A DNA stretch of 64,000 bases, taken from an uncultured Microbulbifer sp. GTDB lineage: Bacteria > Pseudomonadota > Gammaproteobacteria > Pseudomonadales > Cellvibrionaceae. A model generated the notes under the pieces. That model saw only the letters and a program-made list of their open reading frames with translations. It ran no database searches and had not been told where the DNA came from. The stretch spans positions 1 to 64,000 of the forward strand of contig NZ_CANMKV010000025.1 of NCBI RefSeq assembly GCF_947498635.1. Reading direction: 5' to 3'. Of this stretch, positions 10,105 to 22,670 are shown one piece after another. The position numbers were made by a program, and so were the translations under genes. Positions within the stretch are counted from its first letter, which is position 1. Each line of letters starts with the position of its first letter.

Positions 10105-10299
10105 ATGAGGGCCAGCCGGCTGATTCCCATAGGGTTACTATACGCTATGGTTGCTACAGGGTGTACGCCAACGGTGGCGGTTAAGGCCCCCAGTGAGCCA
10201 ATTACTGTAAACCTGAATGTTAAAATTGAGCATGAAATCCGAGTCAAAGTAGACAAGGATCTCGAAAACTTGTTTGACGACAAGGAAGGCATTTTTTGA
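10105..10299 (+). CDS. ynbE: YnbE family outer-membrane lipoprotein
   Basis: A 64-aa lipoprotein precursor: MRASRLIPIGLLYAMVATGC gives a signal peptide ending in a lipobox with Cys20. The mature part TPTVAVKAPSEPITVNLNVK followed by IEHEIRVKVDKDLENLF is the YnbE signature. In E. coli, YnbE is reported to extend the YdbH beta structure and so complete the bridge to the outer membrane. I start at the ATG at 10105, 6 nt after AAGGAG, rather than at a GTG 24 nt upstream. The stop at 10297-10299 overlaps the GAGGAG that serves ydbL, so translation is likely coupled. Confidence 0.9.
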   Translation: MRASRLIPIGLLYAMVATGCTPTVAVKAPSEPITVNLNVKIEHEIRVKVDKDLENLFDDKEGIF

Positions 10300-10310
10300 G
10301 GAGGCACAAG

Positions 10311-10637
10311 ATGAGTATGGTAAAAAGAGTTCTCTTATTGTGGGGCTTGATCCTGGCGTTACCCGCCTTGGCAATCTCCCTGGATGAAGCAAAAAAACAA
10401 GGGCTAATAGGAGAGGCTAATAGCGGTTATATCGCTATCGTAGACGCTAGCTCGCCGGAGCTGGAAAAACTGATAAAGAAAATCAATGCCGAACGCAAGC
10501 AGGCCTACACCGAGATTGCCAAAAGCCACAATGTTGATATCGCTCAAGTCGCTGCTCGTGCGGCTGAAAAGTTAGAGGCCCGCCTATCCCGTGGTGAATA
10601 CTATCAGGATAATCTTGGGCGCTGGGTAAGAAAATAA
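10311..10637 (+). CDS. ydbL: YdbL family (DUF1318) periplasmic protein
   Basis: A 108-aa secreted protein: a signal peptide (KRVLLLWGLILALPALA) is followed by ISLDEAKKQGLIGEANSGYI, the DUF1318 signature, and ends EYYQDNLGRWVRK. In E. coli YdbL is thought to act as a periplasmic helper that keeps YdbH and YnbE from assembling wrongly. The ATG at 10311 lies 7 nt after GAGGAG (10298-10303), which itself overlaps the ynbE stop. A TTG at 10296 would be in frame but overlaps the ribosome site. A strong hairpin terminator follows 57 nt after the stop, closing the ydbH-ynbE-ydbL unit. Confidence 0.9.
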   Translation: MSMVKRVLLLWGLILALPALAISLDEAKKQGLIGEANSGYIAIVDASSPELEKLIKKINAERKQAYTEIAKSHNVDIAQVAARAAEKLEARLSRGEYYQDNLGRWVRK

Positions 10638-10694
10638 TTTTGGTAAGGCTAAACGGCCTACCAGCGCATCAGCCTTACATCAGCAGCCTCTCCC

Positions 10695-10736
10695 AGAAAA
10701 CCCCACGAAATACGACTTTCATGGGGTTTTCTTTTT
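10695..10736 (+). terminator. Intrinsic terminator after ydbL
   Basis: AGAAAACCCCA at 10695-10705 pairs perfectly with TGGGGTTTTCT at 10722-10732, an 11-bp stem, with TTTTT at 10732-10736. It lies between convergent ydbL and rpoS. The minus-strand copy lacks a comparable T-run, so it mainly serves ydbL. Confidence 0.85.
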
Positions 10737-10748
10737 GAGGGGCCAAAA

Positions 10749-11798
10749 TTAGAGATTTCCAAACAGGGATTGACCATCAAGCCCCTGCTTTTCCATTACT
10801 TCACGTAGGCGCTTGAGTGCATCAACCTGGATTTGACGAACGCGCTCACGTGTAAGGCCTATTTCACGCCCTACTTCCTCCAGAGTACTCGCCTCAAAGC
10901 CACGCAATCCAAAACGCCTGGAAACAACTTCACACTGCTTGTCAGGAAGTTCACCAAGCCAACGGTTAATGCTATCGAAAAGGTCGCTATCCTGAAGCAA
11001 CTCTGCAGGATCAGACTCCTGCTGGTCAGGAATAGTATCGACCAATGTCTTCTCTGAAGAGGGGCCAATAGGGGTATCTACGGAAGTAACCCGTTCATTG
11101 AGCCCCAGCATCCGCTCAACATCTTCTACAGGTTTCTCCAGTAACGTGGCTATCTCTTCTGCAGATGGTTCGTGATCCAGCTTTTGAGCAAGCTCACGGG
11201 ATGCACGAAGATACACATTTAACTCTTTTACCACATGAATCGGCAGGCGAATAGTCCGAGTCTGATTCATTATGGCTCGTTCTATTGTCTGACGTATCCA
11301 CCAGGTGGCATATGTAGAAAAGCGGAAACCACGCTCTGGATCAAACTTCTCAACAGCGCGAATTAACCCGAGATTACCCTCTTCGATTAGGTCCAATAGT
11401 GCCAAGCCACGACTGACATAACGACGAGCAATCTTCACAACAAGGCGCAAATTACTTTCAATCATGCGCTTTCTTGCCGCAGCATCACCACGTAAAGCCT
11501 TGCGTGCGTAATAGACCTCTTCTTCGGCAGTCAGTAGGGGGGAAAAGCCAATTTCATTTAAATAGAGTTGAGTAGCGTCCAGGTTTTTCTGTAAATGGCC
11601 ATCGCCATCCAACCTGCTGACCCTGCTCTTCTCGGCGGGGGAGGAGACGGAGTTATTTTTTGCCGTATTTCTCCGCGTACGGCCGGTACCTTTTCCTTCT
11701 TTTGGGTTTAGTTTCTGCTCATCATTCTCTACTGCCAACTCAGGAGGAAAGTCTTCTGCCTGGCCAGCCACTGACTGGTCTTGCCGTTGTGCTTCCAT
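10749..11798 (-). CDS. rpoS: RNA polymerase sigma factor RpoS (sigma-38)
   Basis: A group 2 sigma-70 factor of 349 aa that directs RNA polymerase to stationary-phase and general stress promoters. After a charged, non-conserved N-terminus of about 70 aa, region 1.2 ([20 protein letters not shown]) leads into region 2 ([49 protein letters not shown]). Regions 3 and 4 follow, with [20 protein letters not shown] as the -35 recognition helix. GGAG lies about 9 nt before the ATG. It sits directly after nlpD, as in most gammaproteobacteria, where its main promoter often lies inside or just after nlpD. The long N-terminal extension (E. coli RpoS is 330 aa) resembles other marine gammaproteobacteria. 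Confidence 0.97.
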   Translation of the reverse strand: MEAQRQDQSVAGQAEDFPPELAVENDEQKLNPKEGKGTGRTRRNTAKNNSVSSPAEKSRVSRLDGDGHLQKNLDATQLYLNEIGFSPLLTAEEEVYYARKALRGDAAARKRMIESNLRLVVKIARRYVSRGLALLDLIEEGNLGLIRAVEKFDPERGFRFSTYATWWIRQTIERAIMNQTRTIRLPIHVVKELNVYLRASRELAQKLDHEPSAEEIATLLEKPVEDVERMLGLNERVTSVDTPIGPSSEKTLVDTIPDQQESDPAELLQDSDLFDSINRWLGELPDKQCEVVSRRFGLRGFEASTLEEVGREIGLTRERVRQIQVDALKRLREVMEKQGLDGQSLFGNL

Positions 11799-11999
11799 TT
11801 CCCCTGCTCCTTGTACTTTGCCAATATCAACCGCGTAGCATGCACTCAGAACCGATCAAATATCGACCAGATCTCTGCACATGTGCGACAGCCACTGAAT
11901 CGGCCTGACCCTTCGGTCGCCACGATTTCAGTGACTACCTCAAGTGGTATTAGTTAAAAGTCCATTTTTATTTACAGAGCTTCGCGACCCCCTTCCGAC

Positions 12000-12845
12000 T
12001 CACGGTAGATAAGTGAGAGGATTCACTGGCTGACCGTTCTTACGTATTTCAAAGTGGAGCTTGTCGCGGTCGGTACCACTTGAACCCAGTTCCGCTATCC
12101 GTTGCCCCGCTTTGACCTTGTTGCCCTCCTTCACCAATAAACGATGATTGTGGGCATAAGCACTCAGATACATCTCATTGTGCTTGACGATCAGCAGTTT
12201 GCCGTACCCTCTCAATGCACTACCAGCGTAGATAACAGTGCCATCAGCTGCTGCCAGTACAGATTCTCCCTTTTCACCCGCGATATCAACACCCTTGCGC
12301 AGGGGGTCTCCAGAGCGGAACTTGCTAATGACTTGCCCACGGGCAGGCCAGCGCCAATGGATCGGCCCTGTGTGCTTGGTTAGCGCTTTTTGGCGCGTAG
12401 AATTTTTCGTTAAAGATTTTTTATTCTTGGCGGAAATAACTTTTTTTGAGGGTGCTGGCTTGTTCGCCGTTTTAGCTGGGGTTATCACAGGTCTGGAAGC
12501 AGTGCGGATAGGTGCGCTACCGCTGAGTTTAAGACGCTGGCCAGGATAGATGTTATAGGGCGTTTTGATGCCATTGATGGCCGCAAGCCGGCGAAAATCT
12601 TTACCGTAACGCCAGGCGATCGAATACAGGGTATCCCCCCGGCTCACAGTATGATAGTTGAGCCGGATGCTGGGAGGCTGCTTTAGGGAACTGCTGGGCG
12701 CTCTGTGGCCGGCGCAGGAAGCCAGGGCCACGATCATGGTACTAACGCCCAATATCTTTAACACCAAAGTCAAAAAATGACCAACATTAAGGATATTGTT
12801 CCGCCAAAAAAGGCCTTCAATACGTCGTAAAAGATGACATTCCAT
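12000..12845 (-). CDS. nlpD: NlpD-type murein hydrolase activator lipoprotein (LysM + degenerate LytM)
   Basis: The protein has a membrane/lipoprotein segment ending LASC (Cys44 from the far start), a LysM peptidoglycan-binding domain (YHTVSRGDTLYSIAWRYGKD to NIYPGQRLKL), a basic linker, and a C-terminal M23/LytM domain. Metal ligands are degraded: RKGVDI has Arg where active enzymes have His, and DKLHFEI has Lys where HxH is expected. It should therefore activate an AmiC-type amidase in septal peptidoglycan splitting rather than cut itself. From ATG 12845 the signal peptide would be long, so a downstream GTG or TTG start near residues 25-29 may be the real one. Position upstream of rpoS supports the nlpD identity. 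Confidence 0.92.
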   Translation of the reverse strand: MECHLLRRIEGLFWRNNILNVGHFLTLVLKILGVSTMIVALASCAGHRAPSSSLKQPPSIRLNYHTVSRGDTLYSIAWRYGKDFRRLAAINGIKTPYNIYPGQRLKLSGSAPIRTASRPVITPAKTANKPAPSKKVISAKNKKSLTKNSTRQKALTKHTGPIHWRWPARGQVISKFRSGDPLRKGVDIAGEKGESVLAAADGTVIYAGSALRGYGKLLIVKHNEMYLSAYAHNHRLLVKEGNKVKAGQRIAELGSSGTDRDKLHFEIRKNGQPVNPLTYLP

Positions 12846-12958
12846 TATTCTCTTTTTACATCAGACCACGGCATTTATGGAAAAAGTGTCTAAAGAAAAG
12901 CTCTAAAAATCACTGAAAAAGCTTCATAAAAAGCTGCCACACCGAGATATTCCAGATC

Positions 12959-13921
12959 TTATTGCGGTGTGGCGCAGGATTTTCCTCGTTGAGCCCCTCC
13001 AAAATAATCAATAGCGAGAACCAGTACCACGGCGACCAGCGCAACTGTAATTGCGGCACCTATATGGGCGCTCTCGCCGGTTTGCGCCATAAAGTTTGAT
13101 GGAGAGGTATTACTCAGAAGAGGGGCTAGCTTAGTGGAAACCCCCTCCGCATTATCCATCGGTAACTTCCATGGCCAAATGATCTTCAGGCTGCCCAGTA
13201 GAATTCCGCCAAGAAATGCCAGTGTGCGGGCAATATATTTATGCATCAACCAAGAGAGTAATCGACTAAAGAGCATCAGTCCCAGGGCGGCGCCTGCTGC
13301 GAAGCATAGTAAATTCGTTATCTGTAGCGTATGTACCGCTGTAAGTACTTTTGGGTAAATTCCTATCATTAACAGGATGAAAGCACCGGAAATCCCAGGC
13401 AAAGTCATGGCACAAATCGCCAGCGCACCCGATAAAAATAAAGTGAGTGGCGTCGCAGGAATTTCGCCTGGACGAAGCTCACTCAGAGCAATAGCCAGGG
13501 TAACACCCAACAATAGGAAAGCTATCGTCGATGGAGACCACCTGGGTATATTGCGCAGTATGGGTAGGATTGAAGCCAAAACTAAACCGAAGAAGAATGC
13601 CCAGACCAGTATTGGATACTCCTGCAGTAGGATGCTGATAACGCGTGCAAGGCTGAAAATACTGATCAACACCCCTAAAAACAGGGATAAAAGGAAGCTT
13701 CCATTAATATACTTCCAGGCTGCCGATAGCCCTTGCTCTCGCCATATTGTGAAGCAGTGCGGACCAATCCGGCTGAGAGATTCGATTAATTCCTGATAGA
13801 TACCGGTGATAAAGGCGATAGTACCGCCGGAAACACCCGGAACCACATCTGCGGCCCCCATCCCCATCCCGCGTAGAACCACGCCTGGGTAGCGGCTTTT
13901 GAAGAGCCCAATAAATTTCAT
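12959..13921 (-). CDS. DUF368 membrane protein (PopT-type polyprenyl-phosphate transporter)
   Basis: A 320-aa, highly hydrophobic protein with roughly eight membrane segments. The N-terminal signature RGMGMGAADVVPGVSGGTIA and a second related segment, AICAMTLPGISGAFILLMIG, mark the two inverted repeats of DUF368. Members of this family (PopT) were recently shown to recycle undecaprenyl phosphate across the inner membrane for cell-wall synthesis. Its ATG overlaps the pcm stop by 4 nt, so the two are translationally coupled, and nlpD follows. The place next to a division-related peptidoglycan gene and just downstream of ispD/ispF fits a role in lipid-carrier supply. The function here is inferred from family only. 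Confidence 0.88.
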   Translation of the reverse strand: MKFIGLFKSRYPGVVLRGMGMGAADVVPGVSGGTIAFITGIYQELIESLSRIGPHCFTIWREQGLSAAWKYINGSFLLSLFLGVLISIFSLARVISILLQEYPILVWAFFFGLVLASILPILRNIPRWSPSTIAFLLLGVTLAIALSELRPGEIPATPLTLFLSGALAICAMTLPGISGAFILLMIGIYPKVLTAVHTLQITNLLCFAAGAALGLMLFSRLLSWLMHKYIARTLAFLGGILLGSLKIIWPWKLPMDNAEGVSTKLAPLLSNTSPSNFMAQTGESAHIGAAITVALVAVVLVLAIDYFGGAQRGKSCATPQ

Positions 13922-14589
13922 CGAACAACACCACTGAGCAGAGGTACAAAGCGCACTGCCTCTAGTTTTTCTACATCGAATTGATCGCTATCCTGGCGAC
14001 GCGAAATCATCATCAAGTACTGTGTCTCTGCCCCCACCGGAATAACCAATACACCATCAGGACCCAACTGTTGCTTCAGCTCATCGGGGACTGTCGTAGG
14101 TGCCGCTGCTGCCAAGATTGCATCGTAAGGCCCTTTTTCGGGCCAGCCAAAACCACCGCTGCTGAGATTGTACTCAATATTTTGATAACCCAGCTCAGTG
14201 AGACGTCGGCGTGACTTCTCTAGCAGGGGTTCGACACGCTCAACCGAAAAAAGTTGTTCAACCAGCCGAGAGAGTATTGCAGATTGATAACCAGAACCAG
14301 TACCGACTTCCAAAACTCGACGCAGGGACTTGGCCCGGCTCAGCAGCAGTTCGGTCATACGCGCGACAATGTAGGGCTGGGATATCGTTTGGCCATAACC
14401 AATCGGTAAGGCTGTATCCTCATAGGCACGGATAGCCAGGGCTTCATCCAGGAATAAATGTCTGGGGGTTGAAGCCATCACATCGAGGACAACTTCATTG
14501 CTAATGCCCTCATCCCGCAGTCGCTGTATCAGGCGATTGCGGGTACGCTGGGAGGTCATTCCCAAACCTTCGTGTCTCAAGCGGTCCAT
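13918..14589 (-). CDS. pcm: Protein-L-isoaspartate O-methyltransferase
   Basis: The enzyme transfers methyl from S-adenosylmethionine to L-isoaspartyl residues and starts repair of aged proteins. The 223-aa frame shows TPRHLFLDEALAIRAYEDTA, LPIGYGQTISQPYIVARMTE and the SAM-binding motif VLEVGTGSGYQSAIL, then DAILAAAAPTTVP and VIPVG. GAAGGAA precedes the ATG at 14589, but homologues usually begin near MTSQRTRNRLIQRL, so the ATG at 14559 (with AAGG 7 nt upstream) is an equally good start. It overlaps the DUF368 gene by 4 nt. Most gammaproteobacteria have surE immediately upstream; here only 52 nt separate pcm from truD and surE is absent. Confidence 0.95.
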   Translation of the reverse strand: MDRLRHEGLGMTSQRTRNRLIQRLRDEGISNEVVLDVMASTPRHLFLDEALAIRAYEDTALPIGYGQTISQPYIVARMTELLLSRAKSLRRVLEVGTGSGYQSAILSRLVEQLFSVERVEPLLEKSRRRLTELGYQNIEYNLSSGGFGWPEKGPYDAILAAAAPTTVPDELKQQLGPDGVLVIPVGAETQYLMMISRRQDSDQFDVEKLEAVRFVPLLSGVVR

Positions 14590-14641
14590 ATGCTGTTTAA
14601 TTCCTTCGCCTATATATCACTCTCGCTTTCAGTCACAAATT

Positions 14642-15604
14642 TTATGTGTCCGAGTTCACATTGACCAGCTGCGCTACCTCCCTAAGCAGGGCCGTTGCGA
14701 ATGCGCCGGGAGGCAGAGCAAACTCCAGAACCAAGTCGTCAGACTTCCATTGATAACGGAAAGCTTCAGGACACAAAATTAATGGCCGGCGCTCCTGCTT
14801 GAGTCCACAGTGCTCCAGCCAGTTACACCAAGCCTGCCACGCCTCCAGAGTACTCTGTTCCAGTTCGCCCTGAGCACCACTGGAGAGGTTTCGTCCACGC
14901 CCCCACAGTGGGCCACTGGGCCCGCTCTGCGGCTCACCATCGAGACACTGTTGCCAGCTTCCACGACTCACTCTCTCAGCTAACACCTGATTGAATAGCC
15001 AGCTGCGCGCAGCCGACATGGCAAAAGCTTTTTCACTCTTACGGCAGCGTCCCTCTTCTTCTGCAAGTTGGCGTGCCAAGTCCAGATTACCGCCATCAAT
15101 GCCGAAACGCTGTTCGCCAAAATAATTTGGGATGCCATTGCCAATTCGCTCGAGAACGCCCTCTGCAGCCTCGCGATCACCGCGAACATTGCGTAGTCGA
15201 ATTTTAAATCGATTTCCGGCGTGCTCACCGCGACGCAGCTTGCGTGCGCCCCGGAAAGCCTGTAACAGAGAAATTTCATCGCTGTTGATCTGTGACCAAT
15301 CCGCCTCTGGCTTCTGCCCGAGCCAGACACTAAACCATTGGGTGGTAACCGCGTGTCTATCCTTCAACCCGAAATAGCTCACATCCAGCGGGCGGACTCC
15401 GGCAAGCTTGGATAGCTGTTTTGCCACCCAAGCAGTATTGGCACCGCGCTTTTTGATATGCAGGTATACGTGTTCGCCACCTTCAGCAGGCTCGGGAAAT
15501 GCCAGCTCATCGACGACAAAATCTTCCGCTTCAGTACGAAAATCTGCAGTGATGGGTGCCCCACCCAAAGCATAGGGCCAATTTAAGTTCCAAACCTCAG
15601 ACAT
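14642..15604 (-). CDS. truD: tRNA pseudouridine(13) synthase TruD
   Basis: The enzyme makes pseudouridine at position 13 of tRNA-Glu. The 320-aa product (from [12 protein letters not shown]) shows EDFVVDE, the motif [14 protein letters not shown] with the catalytic Asp, then NYFGEQRFG (the TruD signature) and an inserted domain before the C-terminal [15 protein letters not shown]. The longest frame starts 16 codons upstream, inside ispF; I prefer the ATG at 15604 (15607 is an adjacent ATG), which fits homologue length and overlaps the ispF stop by only a few bases. It is part of the ftsB-ispD-ispF-truD run and probably cotranscribed with pcm downstream. Confidence 0.95.
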   Translation of the reverse strand: MSEVWNLNWPYALGGAPITADFRTEAEDFVVDELAFPEPAEGGEHVYLHIKKRGANTAWVAKQLSKLAGVRPLDVSYFGLKDRHAVTTQWFSVWLGQKPEADWSQINSDEISLLQAFRGARKLRRGEHAGNRFKIRLRNVRGDREAAEGVLERIGNGIPNYFGEQRFGIDGGNLDLARQLAEEEGRCRKSEKAFAMSAARSWLFNQVLAERVSRGSWQQCLDGEPQSGPSGPLWGRGRNLSSGAQGELEQSTLEAWQAWCNWLEHCGLKQERRPLILCPEAFRYQWKSDDLVLEFALPPGAFATALLREVAQLVNVNSDT

Positions 15605-16082
15605 CATGGCGCCCCAGTAAAACAATAGCCTGCGCCGCAATACCCTCGCCACGCCCGGTAAAACCGAGTGTTTCCGTTGTCGTCGCCTTCACGCTGATAT
15701 CGGCAATATCGACACAACAATCCTCAGCAATCGCACTGCGCATCGCTTCAATGTGCGGTGCCATCTTTGGCGCTTGGGCAACCAGGGTGGTATCTGCATT
15801 TACCAGACGGTACCCCTTATCCTTCAGTAAAGCTAAAACATGTCGCAATAAAGTGCGGCTATCGGCACCGCTGTAGCGCTCATCGGTATCGGGAAAGTGG
15901 TGACCAATATCACCTAGGGCCAGGGCGCCTAGCAGCGCATCACACAGGGCATGCAGGAGTACATCTCCATCCGAGTGGGCCTTTAAACCATACCGGTGGG
16001 GAATCTTTACCCCACCCAGCACCACATGATCACCTGGGCCAAACGCATGCACGTCAAAGCCCTGGCCAATTCTAAAACTCAC
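15597..16082 (-). CDS. ispF: 2-C-methyl-D-erythritol 2,4-cyclodiphosphate synthase
   Basis: The fifth step of the non-mevalonate (MEP) isoprenoid pathway: converts CDP-methylerythritol phosphate to the cyclic diphosphate with release of CMP. The 161-aa product starts [20 protein letters not shown], where D and H of the DVH motif bind zinc, and has [30 protein letters not shown] and the C-terminal [19 protein letters not shown], all diagnostic. It begins with GTG at 16082, overlapping the ispD stop by one base, and its own end overlaps truD. These overlaps indicate tightly coupled expression of ispD and ispF. Confidence 0.97.
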   Translation of the reverse strand: MSFRIGQGFDVHAFGPGDHVVLGGVKIPHRYGLKAHSDGDVLLHALCDALLGALALGDIGHHFPDTDERYSGADSRTLLRHVLALLKDKGYRLVNADTTLVAQAPKMAPHIEAMRSAIAEDCCVDIADISVKATTTETLGFTGRGEGIAAQAIVLLGRHDV

Positions 16083-16801
16083 TATCGCTTATCCTCGGTG
16101 GGAGCGTAGCGCAGACGTAGGATTGCCTCTGCCACTACGATATCGGAGGGGTGGGTTACTTTGATATTGTCACTCTGTCCTTCAATAAGCTGGGGAGAGT
16201 GGCCAAAAAATTCGAGTGCGCTGGCTTCATCGGTTATAGCTGCGCCCTGATTCAAGGCCTGACTGATACAGTTACGCAGCAACTCTAAGGGTGCGCGCTG
16301 TGGGGTCTGCGCGAGCCAGATCTGAGTGCGATCTAGCGTGCGCTCAACAAAGGTCGCCCCCCCCGTATCACAGCCTTGTTTTACCGTGTCACCAGCCGGT
16401 CGCGCCAATAGCGCGGTGGCAGAGACTTCGCGATCGAGCAATGCGGTAATGTCCCCCAGCGCTACGCAGGGGCGTGCGGCATCGTGGACTAGCACTGGCG
16501 TATTCGCCGACTCCCGCTCAGAAAGGAATTCCAGTGCCGCAAGAACAGAATCCGCCCGCTCATCACCACCAACGACCCTATGGACCTTGGGGTGGTTCGC
16601 TTCTTTCAGGTGAGAGAAAAACGCATCCTCCGCCGATAAAGCCACAACAATTCCGGCAAGTCCGGGCCAACTCAAAATATTCTGTAATGTCAGTGACAAT
16701 AGCGGGCGCCCCAGTAAGGGCAAATACTGCTTGGGGCGATCGGCCCCCATACGCTTGCCGACTCCGGCAGCGGGGACAACCACCCAATAATCTGTAATCA
16801 C
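16082..16801 (-). CDS. ispD: 2-C-methyl-D-erythritol 4-phosphate cytidylyltransferase
   Basis: The third step of the MEP pathway: activates methylerythritol 4-phosphate with CTP. The 239-aa protein opens with the nucleotidyltransferase loop [20 protein letters not shown] and has [20 protein letters not shown] and [12 protein letters not shown], the IspD signatures. It starts with GTG at 16801, sharing a GTGA overlap with the end of ftsB. The ftsB-ispD pairing is conserved in gammaproteobacteria and links division gene expression with isoprenoid carrier supply. Confidence 0.97.
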   Translation of the reverse strand: MITDYWVVVPAAGVGKRMGADRPKQYLPLLGRPLLSLTLQNILSWPGLAGIVVALSAEDAFFSHLKEANHPKVHRVVGGDERADSVLAALEFLSERESANTPVLVHDAARPCVALGDITALLDREVSATALLARPAGDTVKQGCDTGGATFVERTLDRTQIWLAQTPQRAPLELLRNCISQALNQGAAITDEASALEFFGHSPQLIEGQSDNIKVTHPSDIVVAEAILRLRYAPTEDKR

Positions 16802-17085
16802 TTTTTAGCCTCTTCCGAATCCAGGAAGATAAACAGGGTTTCCCCTTCCTTTATAAATCCCAGGTCATAGCGCGCCTTGGCTTCGACACCATCGGTGCCC
16901 ACTTTCAAGCTTCGTACTTCCCGCAACAGTTGACGATTTTCCCGCGCCAAAGCGGCATTTTTTTCCTGCTGCTGGGCGAGCTGTCGTTTGAGTCGGGTAA
17001 CTTCGGCGAGACTGCCTTCACCGACCCAGAGGCGGTACTGAGTGGAGAGCAGTATGAAGGTGAGAATTGCCAGCAGCCATTTCAT
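16798..17085 (-). CDS. ftsB: Cell division protein FtsB
   Basis: A 95-aa bitopic inner-membrane protein of the FtsQLB divisome complex. It has a short cytoplasmic Met-Lys, one membrane helix (WLLAILTFILLSTQYRLWVG), then a periplasmic coiled coil (VTRLKRQLAQQQEKNAALAR, ENRQLLREVRSLK) and the conserved region AKARYDLGFIKEGETLFIFL. Length and order match FtsB of E. coli (103 aa). It lies downstream of eno, after the eno terminator hairpin, and overlaps ispD by 4 nt, so read-through or a promoter in the 80-nt gap must drive it. Confidence 0.95.
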   Translation of the reverse strand: MKWLLAILTFILLSTQYRLWVGEGSLAEVTRLKRQLAQQQEKNAALARENRQLLREVRSLKVGTDGVEAKARYDLGFIKEGETLFIFLDSEEAKK

Positions 17086-17121
17086 ACGAGATTACGATAT
17101 TTTGCTGAGCGTAATAAAACC

Positions 17122-17152
17122 GGCTGGTGGGGCATTACATGCCCCACCAGCC
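17122..17152 (-). terminator. Intrinsic terminator after eno
   Basis: GGCTGGTGGGGCAT at 17122-17135 pairs perfectly with ATGCCCCACCAGCC at 17139-17152, leaving a 3-nt loop. On the minus strand it is followed by GGTTTTATT. It separates eno from ftsB and may only partly stop transcription, since ftsB follows in the same direction. Confidence 0.8.
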
Positions 17153-17173
17153 TACTTATGTTAAGCAATAGCG

Positions 17174-18496
<1,323 letters not shown>

Positions 18497-18697
18497 TTAC
18501 TAACTATTAAATAAGTTACCACCTGAAAGTGGTTACTTTTTAGAAAAGAATTCGTAAATTACTCGCGCCTGGCCTGTTACGGCGATGCTCCAACAATTCC
18601 AATACTGGAATTTACATACCCATTTAAACTTTAGTGAAATGGCTGTAATTAGAGCACCGCGCGTCCAGGCCGGGCGCGGGCAAAATTTTTCTTACCG

Positions 18698-19552
<855 letters not shown>

Positions 19553-19563
19553 CTATTATCTCA

Positions 19564-19586
19564 CCCCCAGCCACCTGGGCTGGGGG
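19564..19586 (-). other. GC-rich hairpin between pyrG and kdsA
   Basis: CCCCCAGCC (19564-19572) pairs with GGCTGGGGG (19578-19586) around a 5-nt loop. No T-run follows on the minus strand, so it is more likely an mRNA-stabilising or processing structure than a terminator. Confidence 0.5.
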
Positions 19587-19600
19587 AAGGAATGACGACT

Positions 19601-21247
<1,647 letters not shown>

Positions 21248-21362
21248 TCAGTTGAGCGCTCGATGAATGTCGAGCTTACAGGGCTGGCCCGGGTGCGGAT
21301 AATCCAGCTTCTCCCGGTGCCTTTTAGACGGGGCGCCAAGGTAGCAGAAAACCCTTTTTCAC

Positions 21363-22670
21363 TCAATCGTAAAACCGCCAACCGGGTGGCTCGATCAAAG
21401 TTGCATCGCCCGCTTTACAGCAAAACAGCCCGGCAACGGCAACCAACTCGCCGCCCAGGTATATCAGCGGTACTCTGTCTCGCAGCCAGGGCTCCAGGGC
21501 CCTCTCCTGCAGAATCTTCTTGAGGGTCTGGGAACGGTCGCGGTCGCGGGGCTGGGTGCGCTCCCCACCCCGGCGGTAACTCACCCGATAAGCTTTCAAT
21601 GGCCAGCCGGGCGCCGGCTCCAATACACCACCTCGAGTCAGCGCTAACGCCGACACGCCGTCCCATTGGAGCACTGTATCGGTGCCGGTAAAGGATTCCA
21701 AACCGGGGGTCAGATAGAGGCGTCGCTGAAAGCGCCGCACAACGCGCCCCCCCAAACGCACTTCCATTTGTGCATCGACACTCGCGCTCCCAATTTGCGC
21801 CATAGCCTCCTGTAGGGCCATGGATTCAGGAGTCATGCCACCTTGTCGCAACACCCAGCTCCGCAATAGGTTTTTGCGGCGCGCAGTACTCAAATCGCAA
21901 AACGCCGATAAAAGGAGGCTCTCCCCAAACCTTTCCGGCCTGACACCACAAGCCTGTAAGTCAGCAAGTGCCAACTCCTCCAGCAACTGCGACGCCTCTC
22001 TCAGGTTATCCGCCGCTCGCTGAATACTCTGCCGAGCCGGCCAGCGCGCGGACAACAGTGGCATCACCCTCCGGCGTAAATAGTTGCGTTCTAAACTCTC
22101 ATCAGTATTGCTCTCATCCTCAATCCAGCTGAGCCCATGCGCAACCGCCCAAGCTTCCAAATCACTTCGTCCGGCTGACAGCAGGGGGCGAAGTAAGGAT
22201 TTACCTTCACCCAAGTCCCGGCTCTCCGACATACCCGCCAGCCCGAGAACACCAGCACCTCGCATCAATCGCTGCAAAAAGGTTTCCGCCTGATCATCCC
22301 CGTGATGGCCAAGCAAAATTTGATCGCCCGATGACATCACCGAATCAAATGCCTTGTAGCGGGCCCTGCGCGCTCCCTGCTCCACCCCTCCGTCGCCTCT
22401 ATCGACTAATACTCGCACTGCCATAAAAGGAACTTGAAGCTCACGGGCAAAGGCCTCGCAGTGGCAAAGCCAGCGGTCAGCATTGTTGCTAAGGCCGTGG
22501 TGTACATGGACTACGCGAACGGGAATACCACTGAGGGCAAGAAGGTGCAGCAGCACAGTGGAATCCAGCCCGCCGGAAAAACCAACCCACAACTGCCCCT
22601 GAGTCGGGTGACGCTGCAGTGCGGACTTTATACGCTCTCTTAGAAGATGTGTTGCGGACTTGGAGATCAC
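21363..22670 (-). CDS. tilS: tRNA(Ile)-lysidine synthase
   Basis: Modifies C34 of the tRNA-Ile CAU anticodon to lysidine, so that it reads AUA. The 435-aa protein has the N-type ATP pyrophosphatase loop FSGGLDSTVLLHLL, VVHVHHGLSNNAD, LLGHHGDDQAETFLQRLMRG and LLSAGRSDLEAW, then the middle substrate-binding region and a C-terminal TilS domain (RGGERTQPRDRDRSQTLKKI). The length is near E. coli's 432 aa. In the ancestral order it follows accA directly; here a broken sugar-uptake locus sits between them. Confidence 0.96.
   Translation of the reverse strand: MISKSATHLLRERIKSALQRHPTQGQLWVGFSGGLDSTVLLHLLALSGIPVRVVHVHHGLSNNADRWLCHCEAFARELQVPFMAVRVLVDRGDGGVEQGARRARYKAFDSVMSSGDQILLGHHGDDQAETFLQRLMRGAGVLGLAGMSESRDLGEGKSLLRPLLSAGRSDLEAWAVAHGLSWIEDESNTDESLERNYLRRRVMPLLSARWPARQSIQRAADNLREASQLLEELALADLQACGVRPERFGESLLLSAFCDLSTARRKNLLRSWVLRQGGMTPESMALQEAMAQIGSASVDAQMEVRLGGRVVRRFQRRLYLTPGLESFTGTDTVLQWDGVSALALTRGGVLEPAPGWPLKAYRVSYRRGGERTQPRDRDRSQTLKKILQERALEPWLRDRVPLIYLGGELVAVAGLFCCKAGDATLIEPPGWRFYD

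Noticed and set aside
18594..18611. Small palindrome AATTCCA-ATAC-TGGAATT upstream of eno
   Set aside because: It could be an operator or chance; there is no second copy or known motif to support it.
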